Part shown: one piece after another, positions 1 through 5,245 of the stretch
How positions within the stretch are numbered: the first letter of the stretch is position 1
How the letters are laid out: the number at the start of each line of letters is the position of its first letter
Assembly (NCBI GenBank): GCA_039715055.1
Contig: JBDLID010000166.1
Coordinates: 1-6,056, forward strand
DNA length: 6,056 nucleotides
Direction: 5' to 3'
DNA from: JBDLID01 sp039715055
Lineage (GTDB): Bacteria; Desulfobacterota; Desulfobulbia; Desulfobulbales; Desulfocapsaceae
Position numbers and translations under genes: made by a program
Notes under the pieces: model-generated
What the model was told of the DNA's origin: nothing
What the model saw: the letters and a program-made list of their open reading frames with translations, nothing else
The model's database searches: none

Positions 1-679
1 GCTGGTCCAGCCCTTCCTCAAAAATATGAAGTTGACTGGCGCCCTTTTTTTCCAGACTGTTTATGAGAGCAGCCAGATTGTCAATTGAACCTTGTTGTTC
101 ACTCTGGCCAGATGGAGCCCGCTGATCCCCGCTGCTACCCATTGAATTTTCAGTGATTCTTTTCGACAATTGAAGCCACAGTGATTCTCCGCTGCTTGAG
201 GAGACCCCTTTATTGACATCAAAGCGGTTGTAGTCAAATGACATCACCTCGATATGAGCAAGGTTAAGTCTTTCGATTTCATCCTCCAGACTGATTTCTT
301 CCCCTTTGTATTCAGGGGGGATACTTGCCGCTTTGAGGAAGAGAAACATGGCGTGCCGGCTGATTCCTTTGCTGAAGATAAGTGTGGCTACTTCATGTTC
401 TCCGAGAATATGGGCAAAATCTTCACAGGCTTTTTGATCCTTGGCAACAGGCTGACCCTGAAAGGTTATTTGGTTTCGGGCAATATTGAGTTCAAGGGGG
501 GAATGCCTTGTCAGTATTTGGTTGAGAACTCGGTAAACGGATTGAACTCTTGTTTTTACCAGATCATGTCCGGCAGGGTAGAGGCGGATATTTTTCAGGG
601 CAACATGAAAAAGTGAGATCAGTTCAGAGAGCTGTTTTTCAACTGTTGATTTGTGTTGCGGGCTTTCCGAAGGCGTCAT
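1..679 (-). CDS. Uncharacterised protein, N-terminal part, cut by the left edge
   Basis: Reading the minus strand from the ATG at 679-677 gives 226 uninterrupted codons that run off the window. AAGGA lies 5 nt before the ATG, a good ribosome binding site. The protein starts MTPSESPQHK and has an amphipathic helical segment at residues 15-57 with LYPAGH at 33-38, then a short beta-like stretch (LELNIARNQITFQGQPV, 62-78) and a helical region to about 120. A Ser/Gly/Gln-rich linker follows at about 158-200, and a helix begins again near 200. The pattern of a helix with LYPxGH, then a strand of the type 'ITFQGQPV', then 'IFSKGISRHAMFLFL' resembles the N-terminal domain I recall in Desulfobacterota and Geobacter proteins that carry HD-GYP or HEAT-repeat C-termini. 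That is recall, not a search, and the C-terminal domain is outside the window. No signal peptide or membrane segment is visible. It is divergent from the ZraP-like gene. Confidence 0.8.
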   Translation of the reverse strand, partial: MTPSESPQHKSTVEKQLSELISLFHVALKNIRLYPAGHDLVKTRVQSVYRVLNQILTRHSPLELNIARNQITFQGQPVAKDQKACEDFAHILGEHEVATLIFSKGISRHAMFLFLKAASIPPEYKGEEISLEDEIERLNLAHIEVMSFDYNRFDVNKGVSSSSGESLWLQLSKRITENSMGSSGDQRAPSGQSEQQGSIDNLAALINSLEKKGASQLHIFEEGLDQ

Positions 680-745
680 GGTGGTCCTTGACCTGTTTGG
701 TGAGTTACAAATATCTGCTCTCTTGTTTTGATTGTATGACAGTAA

Positions 746-759
746 GGAAAACATTTTCC
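746..759. repeat. Inverted repeat GGAAAA-CA-TTTTCC
   Basis: The arms GGAAAA (746-751) and TTTTCC (754-759) are exact complements around a 2-base centre. The site lies in the divergent spacer, 67 bases upstream of the minus-strand start at 679, close to where that gene's promoter would be, so it could be an operator. No regulator is recognised from the sequence, and an AT-rich spacer can give such a palindrome by chance. Confidence 0.35.
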
Positions 760-812
760 GGCAGGACAGATATTTGGGTAATATTTACAGGTTTATGCTC
801 TTTTGGTCGACA

Positions 813-830
813 AATATTTCCGGGAATATT
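813..830. repeat. Imperfect palindrome AATATT-N-CCGG-N-AATATT
   Basis: The 18-base site is symmetrical except for one mismatched pair (819/824), and contains the perfect 8-base palindrome GAATATTC at 824-831. It sits in the middle of the divergent spacer and shares TTTCCGG with the neighbouring repeat at 746-759. It may be a transcription factor site for either flanking gene; the function is not shown by the sequence. Confidence 0.35.
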
Positions 831-1036
831 CTACACACCCCCAATGCATCTCGGGTAAAAGTGAATCATCTGTATCCAGTAATCAAATAATATTCAAAAA
901 CTTGAGTGTGGTTTTTTTAATAAATTTCGTGATGTTATGGGGGATGGCGAATACAGGCTTACCATTTGCAAGTTCGTAGATGAATGAAACACTGCCGTAG
1001 CGAGAATGAAGATTACTTTTATCAGAGGAGGTCAGT

Positions 1037-1501
1037 ATGAAGCGAATTATGATTATCACGGCTCTTTTCACAGGAATCAGTCTTGCAGGTCTCAGTACAG
1101 CCACGGCTTACCAGGGGTGGATGGGGAAAGGCCCCGGTCCAAATGGCCCTGGAAACTGGCAGGGATGTGGAAACAATGTCATAAGTAAACTCAGCGAGGA
1201 AGATCGTCAAAAGGTTAATACATTTCTTTTAGATACTAAGGAAATGAGGAAAATGATGGTCATGAAGCGTGCGGAAAAGATGGCATTGATGCGTACCGAT
1301 AACCCTGACCCTGCAAAGGCCTCTCAGCTGGCAGGGGAGATGTTTGATCTGCGTAATGGACTTCGGGAAAAGGCCAGAGCGGCAGGTGTTGAGGGCATGG
1401 TTGGTCCCAACCGTTTTATGCAGAACGGTTCTCCCGAAGGGCCATGTGGACCCGGCACCAGAGGTTTTGGTATGGGTGGTCGCAGAATGGGACGGATGTA
1501 A
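1037..1501 (+). CDS. ZraP/Spy/CpxP-like periplasmic metal- or stress-responsive protein
   Basis: The 154-residue product has a Sec signal peptide: MKRIM, a hydrophobic stretch to about residue 20, and an ATA cleavage motif before Tyr25. A Gly/Pro-rich segment (28-40) precedes a helical core at about 50-120 (KLSEEDRQKVNTFL, then MRKMMVMKRAEKMALM, then a NPDPAKASQLAGEMFDLRNGL helix). The tail is rich in Gly, Met and Arg (GFGMGGRRMGRM). The core order 'LSxEDRQKVxxFL ... Met-rich helix ... DPAKAxxLxxExFDLR' is the layout of heavy-metal-resistance proteins such as ZraP, periplasmic chaperone-like proteins that bind zinc or other metals. Single Cys residues are at 44 and 137, and Met is abundant. 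AGGAGG 5 nt before the ATG fixes the start. The gene is monocistronic here, with no two-component system visible beside it. Identification to superfamily is fairly sure; the metal is unknown. Confidence 0.8.
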   Translation: MKRIMIITALFTGISLAGLSTATAYQGWMGKGPGPNGPGNWQGCGNNVISKLSEEDRQKVNTFLLDTKEMRKMMVMKRAEKMALMRTDNPDPAKASQLAGEMFDLRNGLREKARAAGVEGMVGPNRFMQNGSPEGPCGPGTRGFGMGGRRMGRM

Positions 1502-1502
1502 T

Positions 1503-1564
1503 CTCGTGACCAACGACAGGTTGTAGGCTTGTTGGTCGAGGGCACCAAATGTTGTGTTTTTTTT
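1503..1564 (+). terminator. Possible terminator after the ZraP-like gene
   Basis: CTCG plus ACCAAC (1503-1514, with a two-base bulge) pairs with GTTGGTCGAG at 1531-1540, and a run of eight T follows at 1557-1564. A 16-base gap between stem and T-run makes it imperfect. A second, competing hairpin, TTGGT (1532-1536) with ACCAA (1544-1548), lies closer to the T-run. Either fold could end the short monocistronic transcript. Confidence 0.35.
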
Positions 1565-1576
1565 GTCATTCTTGAC

Positions 1577-1605
1577 TTGACATCGAGGCCTTCCGGGACT
1601 AAAAC
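1577..1605 (+). promoter_or_regulatory. Sigma-70-like promoter of the cobalamin riboswitch transcript
   Basis: A perfect TTGACA (1577-1582) is followed after 17 bases by TAAAAC (1600-1605, four of six matches to TATAAT). The expected transcription start, near 1612, falls just before the first base of the riboswitch P1 stem at 1614. That independent fit is the main reason for the call. It also lies just after the T-run of the preceding gene, so the riboswitch unit appears separately transcribed. Confidence 0.6.
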
Positions 1606-1613
1606 TGAATCAG

Positions 1614-1864
1614 TCATCCAGGTATCCATCAAAATGGATCGAAAACCGGAAATCGCCTGAAGTCCGCTTTAGAGTAATTCCGGCTGAACAGGGAACTTCG
1701 TGAAAATCGAAGACGGGCCCGCCGCTGTAACCGAGGACGATCCGGCAACAGTCACTGTCGATAACTATCGATGGGAAGACGCCGGAAAGGAAGAATCGGA
1801 AGTCAGAAGACCTGCCTGGATGAATTCGACCCGCCGTCGTGGATCAATGGCCGGGAACGTGATC
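1614..1864 (+). promoter_or_regulatory. Cobalamin (adenosylcobalamin-type) riboswitch
   Basis: The conserved elements of the B12 riboswitch are present in order: CAGGGAA near 1690, TGAAAATC at 1701-1708, GGGCCCGCC-GCTGTAA at 1715-1730, AGTCACTG at 1750-1757, TGGGAAG at 1772-1778 and the B12 box AGTCAGAAGACCTGCC at 1801-1816. The aptamer is closed by a perfect 9-bp P1 stem, TCATCCAGG (1614-1622) with CCTGGATGA (1815-1823). Beyond P1, GATCA (1842-1846) and TGATC (1860-1864) form a hairpin whose loop carries GCCGGG (1850-1855). This is complementary to TCCGGC (1741-1746, one G-U pair) in the loop above the CTGT/ACAG stem, which matches the L5-L13 kissing interaction of this class. Known riboswitches of this family repress downstream expression when cobalamin is bound. 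The downstream terminator indicates transcriptional control. Confidence 0.93.
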
Positions 1865-1880
1865 TTGCGGATACAAGGGA

Positions 1881-1920
1881 AATCCCCGGATCGATATTAA
1901 TCGGTCCGGGGATTTTTTTT
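1881..1920 (+). terminator. Intrinsic terminator of the riboswitch expression platform
   Basis: AATCCCCGGATCGAT (1881-1895) pairs with ATCGGTCCGGGGATT (1900-1914) over 15 base pairs with one G-U, around the loop ATTA, and is followed by a T-run (1913-1920). It is the strongest hairpin in the window. CCGGG (1851-1855) in the L13 loop can pair with CCCGG (1885-1889) of the terminator's 5' arm. This suggests a switch: free L13 disrupts the terminator, while B12 binding locks L13 in the kissing pair and lets the terminator form. Confidence 0.93.
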
Positions 1921-2048
1921 GGACCACGCCCATACTGTTCATCAGGATCGTTGCGTGAAGCAGGGAAGTATTGTGGAGCCGCAGTGTTTAACTGCTTCGT
2001 AATTGATTCTGGTGAGAATTGTGGGCTGAATGTATCAAGGAGAACTAT

Positions 2049-2141
2049 ATGGTACTGCAGGAAAGAGTTGTTTCGAAAATGGTGCTGTTCAGTCTGGAGG
2101 ATTGGGACGCGTTTCAGCGGGTAATGAGATCTTGTCTGTAA
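2049..2141 (+). CDS. Putative 30-residue microprotein under riboswitch control
   Basis: An ATG at 2049 is preceded by AAGGAG (2037-2042) at the ideal 6-nt spacing, and a 30-codon frame ends at TAA 2139-2141. The peptide starts MVLQERVVSKMVLFSLEDWD and ends in FQRVMRSCL, giving a short amphipathic helix with a Cys next to the end. It has no membrane segment or signal peptide, and I do not recognise a family. An in-frame TGA at 2013-2015 shows it is not the visible end of a longer ORF. It lies about 130 bases after the riboswitch terminator and 31 bases before another intrinsic terminator, so it is the only coding candidate in the unit. The spacer 1921-2048 can form GAAGCAG (1957-1963) with CTGCTTC (1992-1998), or alternatively GCAGT-GTTTA-ACTGC (1981-1995). 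It could instead be a gene remnant, or the unit may act as RNA. Confidence 0.45.
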   Translation: MVLQERVVSKMVLFSLEDWDAFQRVMRSCL

Positions 2142-2172
2142 AAGAAGATTGAAAATACCTGACAGGCTGATG

Positions 2173-2204
2173 GATGGAGCTCTGAATTTAGGGCTCCATC
2201 TTTT
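2173..2204 (+). terminator. Intrinsic terminator after the microprotein ORF
   Basis: GATGGAGCTCT (2173-2183) pairs with AGGGCTCCATC (2190-2200) over 11 bp with one G-U, around a 6-base loop, followed at once by TTTT. It ends the plus-strand riboswitch unit before the convergent feoB gene. The same hairpin on the minus strand is 78 bases past the feoB stop but has no T-run, so it is at most a weak end or stabiliser for the feo transcript. Confidence 0.8.
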
Positions 2205-2281
2205 ACCAGAGGGCTGCCCTGAAATGAGAATTCCTGTTCCGGATCAGATCAGAAAGTCTGTGAGACTGACCGAGGGTATTA

Positions 2282-4543
2282 TCAACCTAGGCCAAAAAAA
2301 GTGCCTGCCTGAAACACACCAATAGCCATTGCAAAGGCGAAAATTGTGTTGAATCCCATGGAAAAAAAGGCCCATTTCCAAGAACCTGCCTCCTTTGCTA
2401 TGCAGATAACTGTGACAAAGCAGGGCGCATAGAACATGATAAAGACCAGAACAGCAACAGCCACCACTTTATTCCAATGCGGATCGCGCTGCAGTCTTTT
2501 ACCAAGAGAATCGGACTTGACATCGTCCATTTCACCCATGGAATAAGCTGTTCCAAGGGTTGAAATGATGACTTCTTTAGCGGCAAAGCCGCCCAGCAGA
2601 GCAATATTGGTCCGCCAGTCAAAACCTGCATAAACGGACAGGGACTCGAGCCAGGTACCGACCTTGCCGGCAATGGAGTGACGCAGCGTAGCTTCGGACT
2701 GAAGCCGGTTTATCTGCTCAAGCTCTTCCTGGAGTTGACCAGCCTGTGGGGACAGTTTTTCACTCCCTTGTTTTAACTCATCCTGAATTTCAATGGAAAA
2801 TTGAGAGGTCTTTCGTTGCCTCTCTGAATCGTAGCGACCAGCCTGGTCTTCGGGGAGCCCGGGATAGGTCATCAATGCCCAGAGGAGAATAGAGATACCG
2901 AGAATAACCGTGCCCGCCTTTTTGATGTACTGCCAGGTTCGCTCCCAGGTGTGGATAAAAAGACCACGCAGGGTAGGAAAGCGATAGGGCGGCAGCTCCA
3001 TGACAAAAGGAGTTGACTCACCGTTCAGTACGGTTGAACGGAGAAATTTTGCGGCAATGAGTGCCACCAGCCAGGCCAGAATGGTAAAGAGGAACATGTA
3101 GCGGGCCTTGTGTTCACCAAAAAAGGCACCGATCAGAAGGGCGAGAACAGGAACTTTGGCGCCGCAGTTCATAAAGGGAACGGTAAGCAGGGTGGCAAGC
3201 CGTTCCTTGGGTGAGCGCAGGGTCCTGGTGGCAAGCACCCCCGGTACGGCGCACCCTCCGGCAATGCCGCCGGAGACAATAAAGGGCATGACCGATGAGC
3301 CGTGAAGGCCGAAAAATCTGAATACCCGATCCATCATAAAGGCAACTCTTGCCAGGTAGCCTGAATCTTCGAGAACGGCGATGCCGAAGAACATGAACAT
3401 GATGAGAGGGACAAAACCGAGGACTCCGCCAACGCCGTCAATAGCTCCGGAAATGATCATTGACTTGAGCGGCCCATCAGCAAAGTTTGTGTCGATGAGG
3501 TATCCCAGGCGGGAAATACCGATTTCCATCCATTCAACCGGAAGCTCGCTCCAGGTAAAGGTAAACTGATAGAGACCGAGAAGGACGCCAAGCATGATGA
3601 CCGGTCCCAGTAATCGATTGGTCAGTATCTTGTCGATTTTATCTGAGGTGTAGAGCCGGTCAGTGTCAAATTTGTGACGAATGACCCCCTGCCTGAGAAT
3701 GGACTTGATAAATCCGTAGCGGTGATCGGCAATGATCGCTTCCGGATAGACATCCATGGTTTTCTGCAGATGCTCTGAGACTTGGGTGACATGTTCTTCG
3801 AGCTGGCCGGCAACGCTCCGGTCTTCTGTCTGACTGATGGAGAGGAGCTGGTCATCATGTTCGAGGTACTTGATGGCCGTAAATCGGGAAGGGTAGGTGG
3901 CGGTAAGAAAATTATCTCCATCGATGATCTTGATCAGGTCCATGATTGTTTCATCGAGATCTTCACCGTAGGAAATGTCCCGCGGTGACCAATCCTGTCC
4001 AACCATTGCGACTTCGTAGGCTGCATTGATCAGCTCATCGGTGCCCTCTCCGCTGCGGGCAATAATCGGGACTACCGGGACATTAAGCAGCTCGGAGAGT
4101 CGATCTGCCTTGACCTCTATGCCTCGATCCCGGGCCACATCCATCATGTTCAGGGCAATGACCAACGGTACACCCAGCTCCAGGAATTGGCATGTGAGAT
4201 AGAGATTTCTTTCAAGGTTGGAGGCATCAACGATGTTGATAACAACCTGCGGTCTTTCATTGACCAGGTAATCACGGGCAACAACCTCTTCAACCGAGTA
4301 GGCGGTCAGAGAATAGGTTCCCGGCAGGTCAGTCAGCGTGATACCGCGGTTTTTATGACTGAAAAACCCTTCCTTGTGTTCAACGGTAACACCGGGGTAG
4401 TTGCCGACATGCTGTCGGGCACCGGTGAGATTATTGAAAAGTGTGGTTTTGCCGGCATTGGGATTGCCGGCAAGGGCCATGATCAACTTGTGTTTTTTAT
4501 CACTCTCCGCAGGACATGAGTGGGAGTCTGAACTGGTTCCCAT
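2282..4543 (-). CDS. feoB: Ferrous iron transport protein B, GTPase-coupled membrane permease
   Basis: FeoB is the inner-membrane Fe(II) importer with a cytosolic N-terminal GTPase. From the ATG at 4543 the protein has 753 residues, close to the usual 700-780. The G domain is complete: G1 GNPNAGKTT (26-34), switch I Thr53 in PGVTVEHKEG, G3 DLPG (72-75), G4 NMMD (132-135) and a G5-like ARSGEG (162-167). A helical GDI-like region follows to about 300. The membrane part starts near 310 and contains the two conserved pore motifs, GGCAVPG around Cys431 and MNCGAKVP around Cys460. A charged, Gln/Glu-rich loop at about 564-626 is inserted between membrane segments. An in-frame TTG at 4546 is an alternative start. 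GGAG at 4556-4553 serves both, but ATG is preferred because it overlaps the upstream stop in TGATG, which suggests translational coupling. There is no strong terminator at the 3' end. Confidence 0.98.
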   Translation of the reverse strand: MGTSSDSHSCPAESDKKHKLIMALAGNPNAGKTTLFNNLTGARQHVGNYPGVTVEHKEGFFSHKNRGITLTDLPGTYSLTAYSVEEVVARDYLVNERPQVVINIVDASNLERNLYLTCQFLELGVPLVIALNMMDVARDRGIEVKADRLSELLNVPVVPIIARSGEGTDELINAAYEVAMVGQDWSPRDISYGEDLDETIMDLIKIIDGDNFLTATYPSRFTAIKYLEHDDQLLSISQTEDRSVAGQLEEHVTQVSEHLQKTMDVYPEAIIADHRYGFIKSILRQGVIRHKFDTDRLYTSDKIDKILTNRLLGPVIMLGVLLGLYQFTFTWSELPVEWMEIGISRLGYLIDTNFADGPLKSMIISGAIDGVGGVLGFVPLIMFMFFGIAVLEDSGYLARVAFMMDRVFRFFGLHGSSVMPFIVSGGIAGGCAVPGVLATRTLRSPKERLATLLTVPFMNCGAKVPVLALLIGAFFGEHKARYMFLFTILAWLVALIAAKFLRSTVLNGESTPFVMELPPYRFPTLRGLFIHTWERTWQYIKKAGTVILGISILLWALMTYPGLPEDQAGRYDSERQRKTSQFSIEIQDELKQGSEKLSPQAGQLQEELEQINRLQSEATLRHSIAGKVGTWLESLSVYAGFDWRTNIALLGGFAAKEVIISTLGTAYSMGEMDDVKSDSLGKRLQRDPHWNKVVAVAVLVFIMFYAPCFVTVICIAKEAGSWKWAFFSMGFNTIFAFAMAIGVFQAGTFFGLG

Positions 4544-4731
4544 CAAGGTTTCTCCAGCTCATTTTTTGTGGGAGTGGTTGTGGGGCAGTTGCCGATATCG
4601 CATCCGGAACAGCTGCAGCCGCAACCAGTTTGTGCCTGGTTTGAGTGGCTGGAGAACAGTTTGATGATTCGCCGGAGAAGGTAGAGGACAGCAACGGCAA
4701 CAAGGAGAAAGGTGATGATTGATTGGGTCAT
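4543..4731 (-). CDS. FeoB-associated Cys-rich membrane protein
   Basis: The 62-residue product has one N-terminal membrane segment (about 4-22, IITFLLVAVAVLYLL), then a basic RR, and a soluble tail with GCGCSCSGCDIGNC, in which Cys 37, 39, 41, 44 and 49 cluster. This is the layout of the small 'FeoB-associated Cys-rich membrane protein' family found next to feoB in many anaerobes, whose role is not settled; metal or redox handling at the FeoB mouth is a common guess. The stop TGA overlaps the feoB ATG by one base. The start is uncertain: ATG at 4731 and an in-frame TTG at 4743 are possible, and neither has a clear Shine-Dalgarno sequence. Confidence 0.88.
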   Translation of the reverse strand: MTQSIITFLLVAVAVLYLLRRIIKLFSSHSNQAQTGCGCSCSGCDIGNCPTTTPTKNELEKP

Positions 4732-4773
4732 AACGAAGCTCAAAAAATTAGGGAGCCCTAAAAGTCTCTGCCG

Positions 4774-4801
4774 AAAAAAAACAGTCCGCAGAGAGACTGT
4801 T
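4774..4801 (-). terminator. Intra-operon terminator or attenuator after feoA
   Basis: On the minus strand AACAGTC (4801-4795) pairs exactly with GACTGTT (4786-4780) around an 8-base loop and is followed by a run of eight T ending at 4774. It lies 12 bases past the feoA stop and 43 bases before the next gene. A 7-bp stem of moderate GC content suggests partial rather than full termination, which would make more feoA than feoB message. A downstream segment (4771-4763) can pair with the loop and 5' arm in read-through RNA (see findings). Confidence 0.65.
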
Positions 4802-4813
4802 CAGAAAATACTT

Positions 4814-5125
4814 TTATACGGAGCTTACAAGAATATTTTTTGTTGTATGGTGATCAAGACTGAGGGTGCCTCCATGGATTTTAAGCAGACAATTGGAGCC
4901 CTTTTCCGGACATATAATTTCCGCCTCATGCCCAGGAAGAACACCGAGAGAGGCCATTCTGGAACAGAGCTTCCGATCACCGGTGACCTTGCAGATCTTT
5001 ACTTTACCACTGCGAAAGGTCTCAGATAGAGGTTCGATTCCGTTACAGTTCTCTTTCCTGCCGAGGCAACCTTTAACCTTGTCGGCTAAGCAGCAATATT
5101 TTTTATGAAACATTTTCTTTGTCAT
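4814..5125 (-). CDS. feoA: Ferrous iron transport protein A, with Cys-rich N-terminal extension
   Basis: FeoA is a small cytosolic SH3-like protein that supports FeoB. The family core begins at about residue 31 (PLSETFRSGKVKI), continues with the typical segment around 53-70 (LCSRMASLGVLPGHEAEI), and ends with the strand pair LLKIHGGTLSLDHHTTKNIL. The total of 103 residues exceeds the usual 75-85 because of about 30 extra N-terminal residues (MTKKMFHKKYCCLADKVKGC...) containing Cys11, 12, 20 and 27; further Cys are at 45, 54, 72 and 79. The start at 5125 has only a weak GAG-type binding site (GAGATGAACT-ATG). ATG codon 5 (5113) is the alternative and would still keep the Cys extension. It is first in the feo operon and divergent from the CDF gene. 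Confidence 0.92.
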   Translation of the reverse strand: MTKKMFHKKYCCLADKVKGCLGRKENCNGIEPLSETFRSGKVKICKVTGDRKLCSRMASLGVLPGHEAEIICPEKGSNCLLKIHGGTLSLDHHTTKNILVSSV

Positions 5126-5144
5126 AGTTCATCTCAAAAGGTGC

Positions 5145-5163
5145 TGTTTAGGTACACCAAACA
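5145..5163. promoter_or_regulatory. Operator-like inverted repeat upstream of feoA
   Basis: TGTTTAGGTACACCAAACA has arms TGTTT.G and C.AAACA around a short centre. It overlaps the predicted -10 region of the feoA promoter and lies 20 bases upstream of the feoA start, the right place for metal-dependent repression. The TTTAGGT half resembles half-sites of DtxR/IdeR-type iron repressors, but the match is partial and no such regulator is encoded in the window. I found no convincing Fur box. Confidence 0.4.
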
Positions 5164-5177
5164 TTAAGTCATGTCAA
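5149..5177 (-). promoter_or_regulatory. Candidate promoter of the feo operon
   Basis: On the minus strand a perfect TTGACA (5177-5172) is followed after 17 bases by TACCTA (5154-5149), a poor -10 (two of six matches). The -35 and its position relative to feoA are the only support. A regulated promoter with a weak -10 covered by an operator is plausible but not demonstrated. Confidence 0.35.
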
Positions 5178-5220
5178 CCTCTTTATCAAGAAGAATGTAG
5201 TGTAACACAGCGGCAGACAG

Positions 5221-5245
5221 GAGGTGTCATGCGACTTGACATCTC
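5221..5245. repeat. Inverted repeat over the -35 of the CDF promoter
   Basis: GAGGTGTCA (5221-5229) and TGACATCTC (5237-5245) are complementary apart from one G-T pair, with a 7-base spacer. The right arm overlaps the TTGACA at 5236-5241, so a protein bound here could block or activate the CDF promoter. As RNA it could also form a hairpin hiding the AGGAGGT of the mini-ORF. Confidence 0.4.

Larger units (their letters stand above)
680..1036. other. Divergent intergenic region, no gene seen
   Basis: These 357 bases separate two divergently transcribed genes. Neither strand has an ORF with a convincing start and ribosome binding site. The region is AT-rich and carries two inverted repeats (listed separately) and several AATATT words (near 780, 813, 825 and 889). 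I saw no convincing -35/-10 pair for the plus-strand gene; a TACAAT hexamer on the minus strand (736-731) could be a -10 for the leftmost gene but lacks a good -35. The AGGAGG at 1026-1031, 5 nt before the ATG at 1037, is the binding site for the plus-strand gene. Confidence 0.6.

Noticed and set aside
254..616. 120-codon plus-strand ORF
   Set aside because: It lies wholly antisense to the minus-strand frame 679-1, which has a ribosome binding site and protein-like composition; the plus ORF lacks both.
944..959. Possible sigma-54 promoter (TGG...GC) before the ZraP-like gene
   Set aside because: The GG-to-GC spacing is 9 rather than 10 bases and the surrounding consensus is absent.
883..1104. 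73-codon minus-strand ORF
   Set aside because: It overlaps the signal peptide region of the ZraP-like gene in antisense and has no ribosome binding site or family likeness.
1700..2124. Plus-strand ORFs of 66 and 117 codons across the riboswitch
   Set aside because: They read through the conserved B12 aptamer and, for the longer one, the terminator hairpin; no binding site, and the peptides look like translated structured RNA.
2255..2267. Small hairpin AGTCT-GTG-AGACT just past the feoB stop
   Set aside because: A 5-bp stem with a 3-base loop and no real T-run on the minus strand is too weak to call a terminator.
4748..4761. TTAGGG-AG-CCCTAA palindrome before the Cys-rich gene, followed on the minus strand by six T
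   Set aside because: The usable stem is only about 5 bp with a 4-base loop and it lies just before the start codon; it may be a site or weak pause but not a supported terminator.
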